Shown: positions 46,195-57,869, counted from the stretch's first letter. The stretch: DNA of 64,000 nucleotides from Strobilurus pachycystidiatus (GCA_019915135.1 JAHLMK010000031.1:62001-126000), one strand, 5' to 3'. Numbers and translations are program-made. The notes: generated by a model not told the origin, from the sequence alone.

Positions 46195-46449
46195 AGGCCA
46201 ATGGGGAAGCGGTCTGCTGGATCTGCGCAGAACCTGTCAAATACTATTCCGTATCGCAGTGCAATCACCGCACCTGTCATGTCTGCGCCCTCCGTCTGCG
46301 CGCGCTGTAACAAAGGACGGATTGCACATCCTGCAAGGTGCGCCCTCGCCGTCCAACGGAAATTACGTCGCTCATTGCGCGTGCAGGAGGCCCAGCCAAC
46401 CATCATCTTTACGACTTCGACTCCTTCTCTTCATCCGCATGCAGCCTGA
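46195..46449 (+). pseudogene. Hel2/ZNF598-type RING finger fragment
   Basis: Reads CWICAEPVKYYSVSQCNHRT then CHVCALRLRAL, a stop TAA (46308-46310), then QRTDCTSCK, an intron (46338-46386) and AQPTIIFTTSTPS. This is the N-terminal RING of the ribosome-collision E3 ligase Hel2/ZNF598; the family has a tyrosine (ALYK) where the TAA is. The protein ends after PHAA at 46449, where hundreds of residues should follow. A truncated, dead fragment. Confidence 0.8.
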
Positions 46450-46840
46450 GCAAAAAGCCACGCCTCTCTGAAAGTCACTCAGGTTGTGATGACGCTTTGG
46501 ATTTGAGATACACTGCCAGTACAGGTTACTTTGTCACTGAAAATCGTATATAACCCCAAATATTAAATTGACTCATAACACATCACATTGGAACCACTTG
46601 GAAGATTTCTCGCCTGACTGTAATGATCTCGGTGGGGAAATGGTGCCGTACTCCTTCCTGCAGTGTAAGGGACTCCATGCCAAATGTAGGGAACTGTCGA
46701 ACGCGCCAATGACACCGTCCTCTCACTGCCGTTCATGTCTACCGAATGCTCCGGAACATAACCTTCCTCGTCCCAGGCATGACAGAGATGAACGAGACGC
46801 ACCGAAGATGGAGCGATCCAAGCAGCATATGCACGCTCCA

Positions 46841-48251
46841 TCATAACCCAACCTCTGCGCGAACGAGGATAAACATGACCATCAGGGTAAATGTGGCGTG
46901 GTGAGTCGTTTTCGTCATCACTCTCGCTATCATCACTTTCTGCCCCGTCGTTGTCAATGCCAGCAATGCATGTTCGATTTCTTCGCGGACAAGAGAATCA
47001 ACCTCACAGCCAAGATTGTCAGGGTGGTCGTGATATGTTTCCTCGTCATCGAAGCCGTCGTAATCGTTGGAAAAGTCCCTCATGGCGTCAAAAGTTGGCC
47101 AACAAAGAGGTCCTTCATAGGACAACGACAATTCATGAATGGGAGGTAACCCGTTGAGAGCTCGCTTCAGACGCATGGAGCGGAAAAAATCGCCGTACGC
47201 GCTCTGGTCCAAGTAAGCATTTTGGATGGCCAATCTAAAATTGATGCTTACACTGAGGTCATCCGAAAGTATTCTAAAATGTGTCAGACCAGGTGCATAG
47301 TGCAACACCCGACTGAGTTTCACGATGGTTTCCAGCGTTTCTTCTCGTGCATACCGGAAGGTGAGATCTGTGAGCGAGTGCAGACCTGCTCGAAACCAAG
47401 AACGTAGGCGACGAGTCTTGTCTGGATCGTCGGTAGCTGCGTCAACCCATATATCAAGTACGTGAATGTCGAGGGTCGAATACATGATGCGCTTGTCATA
47501 TTTGCGGAGGGTGGGCATGGATTGGACATATGGCGACGCGTTGAATGTCTATATTTTTGTCATAAGTAATAGTAGCCATGTAAACTTGTAACAAGCACCT
47601 GTAGGGATCCACACCCAATGATTGCCAGGACAGGCGTATGAGCCTCGGGTGTACATGGATTGGGATCTGTGAAACGCGTTCCGCCCGTCCCGTTTTGCGC
47701 AAACCGCAGGTCCGCCATAGACTGCAACGCATAAAGGCGCATAATTTCCGACAGTTCGACGACTTCATCCACGCGGTCTTGAAAAGCGACCAGGGAAGTG
47801 TCCCCCATGAAAGCACTGAAGAGAATGTGTTTACCCGGGTAAGCACTCGTTATCGAACTTGTGTACATATGCCTGACGCCAACATCGGACCTTCAGCTTG
47901 CTTAAACTCAACGGATGCCGCCGTCAACCCGATTTCTTCGCCTCCGGCCCTAATTGGATGCACACTGCGGCGTCTCATGACCGCACCCAGTCGCAGATGA
48001 AACATTGTACCAAAAGCCCCTTCCGCTATGGACCGCACCCACTCCACCTCGGCGATTCGAGGCGTCTCAATGTTGAGCAGAGCGCGGCGAGATGGCGAGG
48101 AGCGTGCCCATCCGGGATCTGAATGTATCGAGAGGATTGGGATTGATGCCGGGTCTGAGGGCGCGAAGGTAAACTGGGGCGTGTAAGGGCCCCAGTCGAT
48201 TACTGCACAATCGCAGTCCCGTTCTGTGCAGGAACGACGTATCATGCGCAA
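46841..48251 (-). CDS. F-box/LRR-like protein, uncharacterised; model uncertain
   Basis: The 3' exon (about 47558-46841) codes TFNASPYVQSMPTLRKYDKR, then LDIHVLDIWVDAATDDPDKT and LRR-like periodic segments (HYAPGLTHFRILSDDLSVSI, LNGLPPIHELSLSYEGPL), with an acidic tail and a hydrophobic end. It is joined through an intron (about 47594-47559) to an upstream stretch (SWQSLGVDPYRCLLQ). Further up are coding-like stretches (AEVEWVRSIAEGAFGTMFHL; DTSLVAFQDRVDEVVELSEI) that may be exons of the same gene or of another. Such F-box-derived proteins are numerous in Agaricomycetes and may choose substrates for SCF ubiquitin ligases; I see no clear F-box. Confidence 0.4.
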
Positions 48252-49136
48252 TGACCGGCATTGCGAACGCGTACGCGAGATGCTCTTGCACGATCACGGA
48301 GCGGCTTCCCACGCGGACCTTCGCCTTCTCCTGAGCCTCACTGCTCCGTCCGACTCTTTCATTGACTTACACGCAGCGTCGGCGCCTCTAACGCATCTCG
48401 CACGGGGGATAGTGCTCGCGGAGGCAGGGATACAGCACATAACTCGATGGCTCCCCGCCGTCTTCCAAGACTGTGCCTCGACGATCTACGCGCTTTGTTC
48501 GTACCTGTTCTGAACATCCTCCTGCACACGTCTACAACATGTTCTGTGCGCATTCTTTGGCTTCGCCTAACATTCTCTCCACACCTGTCTACCTCTTCCC
48601 CGCATACGAACTTGATTTGAAACTTTCGAGTCTCCGCGCCCGCATGTCTTCAACCGTATTTTATCGCAGCCGTTGGACCAAAAAGTAAAGTATGTACCTT
48701 TCACAACACTTGAGACACCCTTTCTAACGAATGCCTCACAGGATGGTAAACATTGTGTCGCGTCGTTGCCGCCTTTTTCCGATCGCATCACTGACTTGCT
48801 TGAAAAGTATGCTGAAGCTTTCTGACGCCTTTCTCAACAAGTACTCCTCTAGCGAATGAAAGTCCTTTATCTAGGTGCAGCATGAGGCGATTATTCTTCT
48901 TGTCAGTGACTTCACTGTCTTTACGCGCTTCTTGACCAACTTCATGTCCTAGTTTGTCTCGCGCCCCCATGGTGTTCTATTCTGCGGACAGTTCCTCAAC
49001 TACTCCATCCTTGTCGCGGGATGCAAATCACAGTGCTTTACTTGTTATCATTTGATGGGTCGAACATATTGTTGATGGGAAGTGCCTCAACTGCATGATT
49101 CGATCTAATATTTCTATAACATTTGCTCTGACAGGC
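48252..49136. other. No supported gene
   Basis: A plus-strand frame (about 48226-48513: ADLRLLLSLTAPSDSFIDLH) looks coding-like but has no start, partner exon or domain that I can support. Otherwise nothing. Confidence 0.3.
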
Positions 49137-49678
49137 CTATATGCTTGGTACCAGCTCTGTTCGCGTTGAGGAAGAGCATGGATGACGTCCCCTGCAACGT
49201 CCGAAATCGACCATCCTTCTTATCAGAATCATGCAGTGCTGCGAAAGTTTCCCGAACATATCTACGCATTGTCAGCTTGAATGTGATGATGACTTCTTTA
49301 AGAGACTTACCGCTCTATGCAAGTTATGACATGCGGGATCTCTTCATCCCTCCACGACTCTCTTAAGCCAGAACCTCCTTCCTTGATGACAATGATATCT
49401 CCATACCAATACCACCCAAACGGTAGGAAAGACGTTGCCCAAACGTTTCGCGGATTGAGATGGTTCGATGTATGGAATAATCCCTGATGGCGACAACGAA
49501 AAACAAGGGCATGACTAGTGTCGAACGGAATTCGCTCCACAAAAGCCCGCCGTGGAGAGTAGCGGTCTTTGAGCAGTTTTCCCATGTCAATGTCCGTATA
49601 TCCACCGATTGGTAGGGCTTGTGGGGATAAATCACCTTCACATGAGGTGGAAATGAGGACCTGGATGTTGTGCACCAT
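49137..49678 (-). CDS. Uncharacterised two-exon gene, probably partial
   Basis: Exon 1 (49678 to about 49312) begins MVHNIQVLISTSCEGDLSPQ and contains WYWYGDIIVIKEGG. An intron (GTAAGT..CGTAG) joins it in frame to RYVRETFAALHDSDKKDGRF and FLNANRAGTKHI. No domain recognised. Similar in size and style to other lineage-specific genes in the neighbourhood. Confidence 0.35.
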
Positions 49679-49848
49679 CGAAGTAAATGACCAAAAGGGG
49701 AATCTGTCCGCTTTCTATCTCACGTCTTACCATGATCACAGGTGTACAACGGTGTGTCAAGTTTCAACTCAGTGCCTGTCTTGTATGCTCATTTCTAACT
49801 ATCTTATCGTGTGTACAGAGGTCGCCTGAATTCAGCGAGGGACTCTAG

Positions 49849-50280
49849 TTGGCATGTCTCCCTAGTCGTCTCGACCGACTGTGTATGTCGCAGCTGCTTC
49901 ACACAATTGACATTTTTTCTCATCTTCCGCAGTATTCACGGCTTGGATTCCTTTACTCCGTGGATGCGTTGCGTTTCTGTATGAACTCGCCGTCTCGTGC
50001 CACGTCTACAAGGATTAATTGTGACTACACCTCCCAAGGGGGGACCCGCCTGGACTTCAGTGATCAACAGTTTTGCCCGCTCCGAACCGTCACATTCCAA
50101 TGTAAACATGGTCCCTCTTCGGTGGAAAACAGGTACACAGTCCTCGTCGGCGGCATCGGAGAGAAAAAAAACTGTATTTTGGTGAAACACGATCGGGCTG
50201 GGTCTCGCCGCTTAGTGGACGTGGATTTTATCAATAGGGACTCCTTGCTCACAGCAGTTTTAAATATTCTCGCCGAATGA
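49849..50280 (+). CDS. Possible small gene of unknown function
   Basis: An open frame ending KKNCILVKHDRAGSRRLVDV and FINRDSLLTAVLNILAE, with CPLRTVTFQCKHGPS before it. It ends 22 bp before the F-box gene at 50302. No domain, no clear promoter; composition alone supports it. Confidence 0.25.
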   Translation: MACLPSRLDRLCMSQLLHTIDIFSHLPQYSRLGFLYSVDALRFCMNSPSRATSTRINCDYTSQGGTRLDFSDQQFCPLRTVTFQCKHGPSSVENRYTVLVGGIGEKKNCILVKHDRAGSRRLVDVDFINRDSLLTAVLNILAE

Positions 50281-50301
50281 ATATTGTTTATTTCAACCAC
50301 A

Positions 50302-51633
50302 ATGACCGACCTGCCAGGCCGTCTATATCTCAACTTACCCCAACTTGCGCCGGAGACGTACAACTCCATTGTAGAGATCGCCTGCGAGACACAGTCCATT
50401 GCGAAAGCATGTGCTCTGACTGCACGGTGCTTCGTGCGCGTTACTTCGGCCATTATCTTCCGCACAGCCAGGTTTCGCTTTCAGCGAGATCTAGTCAGGT
50501 CAGTATTCATACATCCGTTACATGTCAGCTCACATGCTCGATAGATGGGAAACTGTCTTGAGAAAGGCACCAAGGCTGATGGAACATGTATTGCGATATG
50601 AAGTGGACCAATCGGGCAACCTTTCAAAAGACTACATTGAGCGCATTCGCCCACTAATTGCGTTCTCAACGGCCAAGCATGGATCAAGCATTCACTTTTC
50701 TTTCAAATGTTGGATATTCTCGCCTGGCATGATACGTAGCCTTTGGCATGATGACACGTTCCAATCCATAGACCTTTCCTACTGCAGGTAAGCTTGCGTT
50801 TCGATTTTGATGTGTTGATAACATGATGTGCGTGCGATGTTCATGGTCTCTTTCAGGTTGTCTGCTGAAGGTCTTCATGCCATTCTGACACACGGTCGTG
50901 AGGACTTGGCTCTGAGTCTTCATCGATGTGCTATCTCTTTCGAAACTAGCGAGGATCTGCGCAGGTTGTCCTTAATGTCGGACATACAGATCCGCAACTT
51001 TGCGTATACCCCGGATGACGACATTTCCGACCTTCCTTTACTTCACGCAAGCCTCGCAGGGTCGCTGTTAGCGGTTCAAGTCCTAATCATCAAGTTTCCT
51101 GTGTCCGGAACTGTGTTCGACTATTCGAGTCTGATTCAGATCACTGCCACCTCACTGACAGAACTCCACCTTTTGTCTGATGGTATGCTTCTACTCAGGT
51201 CGCAGTCATATGCTTATTCCATACTTCAGGTTCGACTCTATGGAGTCTTGACCTGTCTCCCATCCTCCAATTAAGGCATCTCGAGATATCTGTCGCCCCG
51301 AACTCCATGGCAGCACTCAAAAGCTTAGTCCAGATGCTGACAGTGAACACAACTCGTCCCCCTCATTTGGAGACAATTCGGCTCAAGCTATTTTATGATG
51401 AGTTTCGTTTCATCTCCAATTTCTGGGCAGCACTGTACGTCGCCTTACTTGATGACTACTACGGTGTCCTACAATCATTCCATGTCATCATCGGCATCCG
51501 AAAGAAAAGCAGACGTCTGCCACCTATACTTGGCGATGGTGTACATGTGGAAAAGAGAATGCGAAGAAAAATGTGTCTTTTATCTGCGAAGCTGCATGTA
51601 TCCATGATTCTCGTAGACGATGAATCTACATAG
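50302..51633 (+). CDS. F-box-like/LRR protein
   Basis: Starts at the ATG at 50302: MTDLPGRLYLNLPQLAPETY, then ACALTARCFVRVTSAIIFRT, the usual F-box-like opening (LP..L..I, AL..R.F). Several introns follow, for example 50788-50856. Later exons have leucine-rich periodic strands (LSAEGLHAILTHGREDLALS; SLIQITATSLTELHLLSD; SLDLSPILQLRHLEIS; RPPHLETIRLKLFYDEFRFI). Predicted substrate adaptor of an SCF ubiquitin ligase; target unknown. Confidence 0.6.
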
Positions 51634-51769
51634 ACCTGTATAACGGGCCGAATTGCCCATCATACTCCTTTCTGTAACCAATATGCTCATCTCCACGAAC
51701 AATATTGGACATGACTTGCTCTATAAATCTGAAAAAGTTAATTGTGCAGACGTTGTTGAATGTCCAGGC

Positions 51770-52756
51770 TCACCTTGCAATAATCACATCCAGAGGCATC
51801 TGTTGCTGTTGCAACTCGCTATGGTATCGTAGAGCTCCCGGGGTCCGTAACATGATTACTACAGATCCAGTCCATACCCCATCCCCCTCAACTAACGAAG
51901 ACATGTAGCAATTGATTGCATTTTCGTGGCTGGCGTCGTAATTGAACCTCTGGGACTGAGTATAGTGAAACTCGTATATGGTGTTCACTTCCGGCACCAT
52001 GACTGTCAAAAAGCCCCGCCCTTGCGTGTGATAAGCGTCCATAATGTAATCGTCTACCCGTGGCGTTGGAGGTTTTCCAACAGGATGGTTCAGGATCGGT
52101 ATGCGGATGAGGAGGGGATCCACTGATAAACATCCGATGCAATAAGCGTCCACCTACGGAGGGTAGCACTGAGAAAAAGCCTGTCAAGGGGGATAGATAA
52201 AACATACGTGTTGTTGATTTTGAGCATAGGCGCTGACTTGCATGAGCTCCTCATCACTTTTGGCGTCCTGGGTGAAAGCCATGGTGTGGACTTGGGACAA
52301 GCTGGAAACAGACCACGTGCCCAAATTTATCTCTCGAACCGCCTTCATGGAGGATTCCATTTGAGTACCAGTCTCTCGTCAGAGTATTCTCGCAGCTCTG
52401 CGGTGGTTGCAGATGAATACTCCTGGTTATGAAGGCCTCGCCATTCCCGTTGACCACATAGATGTCATCGGGGCTAAAGTGCTTCTCACGTACGTCGCCG
52501 TGCAACATGACTTCATCTTTTGCCCTCACGCTCGCTTCCAGCCCGCCTTTTGTGAGAAAATTTGACAGTCTCACGGTTGTATCTACTCGCACAGTACGTC
52601 CTTGCTGCGTAATTTCGTTCCCTGAATTCATGTTGGACGTGCAGACGTTCCGCCAGCAATTTATATACGGCTTGCCATGTATCTCAGGTCGTGGTCCTGT
52701 AAACACGCCGACCATCCGTGTAATTCCGTGTTCGTTCACAAGACATGGCATGGACT
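51770..52756 (-). CDS. Uncharacterised gene
   Basis: Exon 1 (from an ATG about 52745) reads MPCLVNEHGITRMVGVFTGP, with CWRNVCTSNMNSGNEITQQG and HFSPDDIYVVNGNGEAFITR. A downstream exon (about 52153-51770) reads LIRIPILNHPVGKPPTPRVD and GFLTVMVPEVNTIYEFHYTQ. Beta-rich composition; no family recognised. The linking intron was not fixed. Confidence 0.35.
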
Positions 52757-53023
52757 TGGATGTGTCGGGACTATTTCGTGCTGGATTCACGTCGACAACC
52801 TTTAGGATTCCAGACATCTTCCCATCTATCGACTTTTCCCTTCTACAAGACAAAGACCTATCGAACGAAGATCATGCATTTATCATCATCCGACATAACT
52901 CCCTTTCTCCTCATCATTACGACGCCATCGATCTTTGTGTCTTGCCGAACATACTACTTGCCGCCATAATCGCGGGTCTGTTGCCGACGTGCGTCATAAG
53001 TACTATTGAATACTGATATACTG

Positions 53024-54304
53024 ATGAGTCCGTTCAGAAATCTTGCACCGTCTACGCGTCAATGCTTGGGGAATGACTCGTTCAATCCCGTGGAATGGCC
53101 TGCAGAAATCATGAACTACATATTCAACCTGGCCATGGACGACCAGCGCTTCTTACGAACACTGACTCTCGTGAATTGGGTCTGGTACAGCACGGCGAAT
53201 GCGAAACGGTTCAAGCATATCAAGATCTGGAGCAGCCGAGACATCAAGATTTGGACATCCGTCTTCCAGCGACATCCCAGGCTTCTCAAATTCATTTCAA
53301 TATTTGACATAAGTCTTTCTGAGCCAATTTCGACGGTGGCTAGTATGAAACTTCACCAGTGGATCATCGCTGCACATCTACAGCGCGGCTCGACGCTCAC
53401 TTTGCGTGTCAGGGACATGGACCTTGTTGACTCAAGCTTCTCTCTGATGCAGGACGTCTTCCCTCGGTTCGCAACTTTCATGTTTGAACGGTGTACTCTA
53501 GACCGCCCGATGATGTGTCGGATGATCGGCCACTATTCTTCGACAGGAAACCTCTTAAATCTGTCCTTGGTCGCATGTCTGTTTCCGGTGCCAGAAGTCA
53601 TTCCGACGGTTAAACGAACGCTCTCTTGGCTACTACCCGCAGGCCTTACTCTTGGATCGTTTCAATATGTCGGATATGGCCAACTCTATCTCAGCAGTCC
53701 TGATCGCCAAGTGGAACTTGAATATGATGACGTCTCGACACTTCCACCCGCTGAATGCTTATGCTTGTTTCCTGACAGCTTTAGTGGCATCTTAGAGATC
53801 GGGTTCCCGAGACTTACTGAACTGCGGCTCCTTTTTGATGGTGAGTCCGCCGCATTATGTCGAGACGGTATTGAGTTCTTCGCAGGTCTCGCAGCTAAAT
53901 ACTTCTCGTGGCCATCCCTCGAACAGTGTCGTACACTAACGAAACTCGTGCTGTGGATGACGTCCGGTCTTGTTTCTGCGAAACTGCCGGCATTTCTATC
54001 ACCAGGATGTCCATCTCTGATTCACTTCCACCTTACGCTGTCCGCTCCTACCGCCTTGTCGTACAATGTGGGAACCCTTGTAGCCGCGGCTGCTCCGCTC
54101 TTCAATCCCATGCTCTACCCGGAACTCTACGATCTTCAATTTTTCTTGAACCTCACTGGAAACGTCTCTGCCGGTGACATCCTCGTGACAAATCAAAAGC
54201 TTCGATCTGCCGTGGCCGATCTTACGGGCAATTCTATAAAGCTACATGTATCCTCCTGTCTTGACGTGGAACAAACTCTCAGCCTACTTTATCCTATCAA
54301 GTAA
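53024..54304 (+). CDS. F-box-like protein, single exon
   Basis: Start chosen at the ATG 53024 (MSPFRNLAPSTRQC). Residues about 20-65 (NPVEWPAEIMNYIFNLAMDD; LTLVNWVWYSTANAKRFKHI) match the F-box-like pattern WP.EI...I..L and L..V...W. The rest, about 425 aa in all, is a run of weak leucine-rich repeats (FPRLTELRLLFDG; QCRTLTKLVLWMTSG; CPSLIHFHLTLSAP). Probable SCF adaptor, target unknown. Same strand as the F-box gene at 50302 but too different for a recent tandem copy. Confidence 0.65.
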   Translation: MSPFRNLAPSTRQCLGNDSFNPVEWPAEIMNYIFNLAMDDQRFLRTLTLVNWVWYSTANAKRFKHIKIWSSRDIKIWTSVFQRHPRLLKFISIFDISLSEPISTVASMKLHQWIIAAHLQRGSTLTLRVRDMDLVDSSFSLMQDVFPRFATFMFERCTLDRPMMCRMIGHYSSTGNLLNLSLVACLFPVPEVIPTVKRTLSWLLPAGLTLGSFQYVGYGQLYLSSPDRQVELEYDDVSTLPPAECLCLFPDSFSGILEIGFPRLTELRLLFDGESAALCRDGIEFFAGLAAKYFSWPSLEQCRTLTKLVLWMTSGLVSAKLPAFLSPGCPSLIHFHLTLSAPTALSYNVGTLVAAAAPLFNPMLYPELYDLQFFLNLTGNVSAGDILVTNQKLRSAVADLTGNSIKLHVSSCLDVEQTLSLLYPIK

Positions 54305-54690
54305 GGTGCATGTACTGCGTTGTTTCCCTCAAAGACGCTAGCGTGTTGACGTGCATACCCAGATAAGCACCTCCATGTCCAACATGCCTTGTCTGGAATA
54401 CCAAAAGCGCGGCATACTTCATCAGCACTTCCACCAGTTATCTACTCCTCTGGACCTTCATTCCCAACGCACATTGTCACCTGTGGAGCCTTCTATCAAT
54501 TTTTTTATCTTGGAAGGCCGAAGGAGCGGCGCCACACAATTCCGTGGGTTTTCTCTTCTAATCTTTTCGCATTTTCTTTAACGGATCTCTTCCGCAGTAA
54601 ATTTTTTTTTTCATTGTGTCATGTACCTAGTGATCGATACCTACCTTTAAATAACGACCGAATTGTCTAAAATGAAAAAAATACCGAGCC

Positions 54691-56249
54691 ATGCCTCCCT
54701 TGCCCGAGTACAACATTCCTTGGCACTTGGCCACGCTCTCCGCTGACCCTTCCTTCGCTGCCCATCCGGACTTCCTTGCTAATCACAAATGGGTCGCCAA
54801 CGGTTCTCGAAGAGACTTTGTACGCATTGTCGACGCGGACCAGCCAACGCGGCGCGGTCCCGTTCCCTTGGCAAAAATCAAACTGCTCGGTCAAGTCGCA
54901 TCGGGTGATTACGAAACGATTCTGAGCGGTGCCGGTCCGTATTATCCTGTTTGTCTTCACTCCCTCTAATGTCCCATCAGGCAATTTCTACGAGAGAGAA
55001 CCCACTCGATTCAAGGATTCAAAATTCGTCGCTACGTTGGTCGAGCCAGTCGGCACTATGGCCGTCGTACCCTGGCGAACGTCTTTGGATAACTTTGTCG
55101 CCGCTCAAAATATCATCTGTCCTGTCGCAGGGGCGGATATGTACTTCCTGAAGAGATCTGGAGGTGGTGCGGATGATGCGGTTACGAGTGTCAAGACTGG
55201 TAGGCGCATCTTCGTCCAGAACAACAACGAACTTGGTGAGTGATCTTTCAGTCCATGTTTTCAACTGATCATCTTCCCAGCGGACCCGGTGATGGAGTCC
55301 TACACGGTCAACGGCAGCCATCAACAATACTTGGACCTTCTCAAGCAGCATTACAAAATCAACACCTTTCCTGTTCGCGACTGGCAAGGCAACGACATCA
55401 CGCCTCGCCACAGCGAGTTCGTAAACCTCGAGGCCCGTGGATCCATCGCTGTTGCCACACTGGAGATGTCCTACATGAATTTTGGAAACAAGCACATCTT
55501 CACCGGGAATCTCTGTGACCTGCAAGTTGTCGTTCCTCGCAGGGCCATCGAATGAATTATAGCAGAGTACAATGCAATGACGCCGCATGTGCGTTTGCAA
55601 ATGGCGGCTGCCAAATTTTTTGGACCGGAATCTGCCAGTATGTCTACCATCGCACCGTCTCTGTCGTCATCCATTTATTCGTTGCGCAGTTCAACCTGCA
55701 GCGAACAAAAAACTTGACAACAACGCTGAGCCTGCGGAGGATGACTCAGTTGAAGAAGAGAGCGAAAAACCTCTCACTGGTGTGTATTCTCCTCTGACCC
55801 CGTCGTTGACTTCTAATTGAAGCGCTTGCATAGACTCCTGGTCTGAGTCACCTCCTGCCTCAAACGACAACCCCCCGCACGCTGGAACTACGTTGAAGGA
55901 CGCTCCTGGCCTCGAAACGATGCTGGCATCGAGTTCTAGCGTTACGGACGTCGACCCGGTCAGTGTTGACGAAAGCATAGATATCCGATCTTCCACACTA
56001 AATCAAAGCGCGCCATTGTCTCCGGCATCGAGTTATGCTGCCGCTCCGCTCGTGACAAACAGCACATCCTCTTCAATCTTTAGTTCGCTGCTCGGCAGGG
56101 GGCCCGCGACGCCAAGTGAGTCGTTTGATTTCTCGATGACTCAGAACCTGAATGCTCCTGTAGAACGGAGACGGTCCGATGCAGGCCTTCCGACGCCACC
56201 GGCTACTGAGAAGAAGAAAAAAAATGTAGCGATAGATGGGTGTGACTGA
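54691..56249 (+). CDS. Uncharacterised protein with in-frame TGA and Ser/Pro-rich tail
   Basis: Exons 54691-54934, 54981-55235 and from 55281. The first 230 residues form a beta-rich domain (SGDYETILSGAG; KFVATLVEPVGTMAVVPWRT; RGSIAVATLEMSYMNFGNKH) ending LQVVVPRRAIE at a TGA (55553-55555). The same frame goes on without a break, IIAEYNAMTPHVRLQMAAAK, through an intron (about 55651-55690) and another (about 55781-55834) into a low-complexity tail ending TPPATEKKKKNVAIDG. Either the tail is a separate gene, or one gene was split by a nonsense mutation; the tight frame continuity favours the latter. No known domain recognised. Confidence 0.45.
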
Positions 56250-56722
56250 TCGAGTCTGGCCTACATAAACTACTTAGACGAGCGGGCCTGTTCTTTGTGT
56301 ACCGATGTCTCTTTCCTCTCTTTTCCATTCATTCTGTTTGGTCCGCGACCCGACATATATCTCTTCTAATACAAAGGCTTTGCCACAAAATCTGTCCTTC
56401 CGGGTTGTTGGCCGCCTGGGTATTTGTGCTGGCGAATTCGCTCTGCGTTGGGCCAGTAAGTTGTACACTGAGACAGTCACCAACATTGACGTTCTAAAGC
56501 TAGGGTGCACGTTGAATGCCTCACGGATGTCCAAAATGCAAAATGGTTCCTAACCCTTTACCGCCCATTGGGTACACCCTTTGAATCCGACTGGGAATGT
56601 GCTTGGAATCTTATATCCCTCCACAACGACGCCGGATGCGAACATGGTATCAACATGACGTCTCCCATGTTCAAAGAACGCACAGACAGTGAAGGCGAGT
56701 CCTCGCACTCCTGTTCTATGCA

Positions 56723-57240
56723 TTGTTTAACCGCCAATCAACAGACCGCCGTGTCGTGACGTTAGACGATCTTCCAAGTGGAGCAAAATCGCGATTTTGG
56801 CTGGCATGGGTGCGGAAGAATTGTGATTACGTTGTAGTGCCCATTGTCGGGTCTGGCTGGACAGACGACAACCTACGTGGAGCTCTCGTGGTCGTCGATG
56901 CTAAGATGATGGCACTGCATGAAACATATCATATTTACGCCTGAAATATGGTGAAAAAATGTAAAATTTCTTTAGCATATTTTCACTTCAAAAATGATGA
57001 AAATATTGTAAAAATACATGAAAATATAGTAAATATATGCTATACCTTGCTATAATCAGGTGTATTCATCATATTTCCACTTAATTTTATGATAATTTTA
57101 TCATTTTCAAAGTGAAAAAATGCTAAATAAATTTTACATTTTCTCACCATATTTCCGGCGTAAATACGGTATGTTTCATGCAGTGTGGGGTCTGAGATCG
57201 TGTGCACCAAATTAACTGTATTAGAGAAGGCTGTGTAGAA
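56723..57240 (+). pseudogene. ORF interrupted by a MITE
   Basis: The frame reads RRVVTLDDLPSGAKSRFWLA then VVPIVGSGWTDDNLRGALVV up to DAKMM, where the MITE begins. On the far side of the MITE the same frame resumes as GSEIVCTKLTVLEKAV and stops. Upstream coding may extend to about 56500 (LTLYRPLGTPFESDWECAWN). Function unknown. Confidence 0.4.
56913..57185. mobile_element. CACTA-type MITE, 273 bp
   Basis: Very AT-rich foldback element. Terminal inverted repeats begin CACTGCATGAAACATA and stay similar for about 70 bp inwards (AAATATGGTGA, AAATGTAAAATTT). It is flanked by TGG on both sides (56910-56912 and 57186-57188), the 3-bp target duplication of CACTA/EnSpm elements, whose ends start CACT(A/G). 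No coding capacity. Confidence 0.85.
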
Positions 57241-57654
57241 TACAATTAGAGAAAAAAGGGCCCAGCACCCTTACGCAAGGAATGAAGTCCGAGCGAAGCT
57301 CGAGACACCTAGTGATAATGATTAATCTGAAGGCGAGGGTAAATCTGAACATGCACGTGTCATTATGTCATCAAGCATTGACGGGATGTCGTTGGCGGGA
57401 TGCCGGACGTCCTTCGCTTCTCGCGTTTCCGCTCGTGTCGGATTGTTGCACCCTCCGATCCTCGCAGAATAGAGTTCTGTCTCACAGTCCAAATGACTGC
57501 TGTTCTGCCCAAGGATTGTGCGCGAATCCGTCTACAATTCGCAACACTCATCCTCATTACTCAGATTCGCAGTGTTCGCCGCAGCTTCTGGACTACCCAG
57601 TGGGTCCCCGGTCGGGATGGAGATGTATCCTCTCAGCTCACTGACTGGTGTACA
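57241..57654. other. Intergenic, nothing recognised
   Basis: Short frames only, none with features I can support. Confidence 0.4.
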
Positions 57655-57869
57655 AATTGAGCCTCCTTCTTCTAGCCGTATTAATTCTGATCCACCTCCC
57701 ATTCATTGCTTTCGAGGCTTCCTACTCCCGCAACGCCGTTCTTGCCGAGTCCCGTGCAACCTAGAGTTGTATCCAGAAGCAAAGTACCAAGAGGACGCGT
57801 GACAGCTCGGGTGCAGAACTATGGCTACGCACCCGCGCATATTGGTAACAAAATGCCCGACCGAAAATG

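Noticed and set aside
45564..46240. Continuation of the MFS transporter beyond TM2
   Set aside because: No further hydrophobic spans or motif-A arginines occur in any plus-strand frame.
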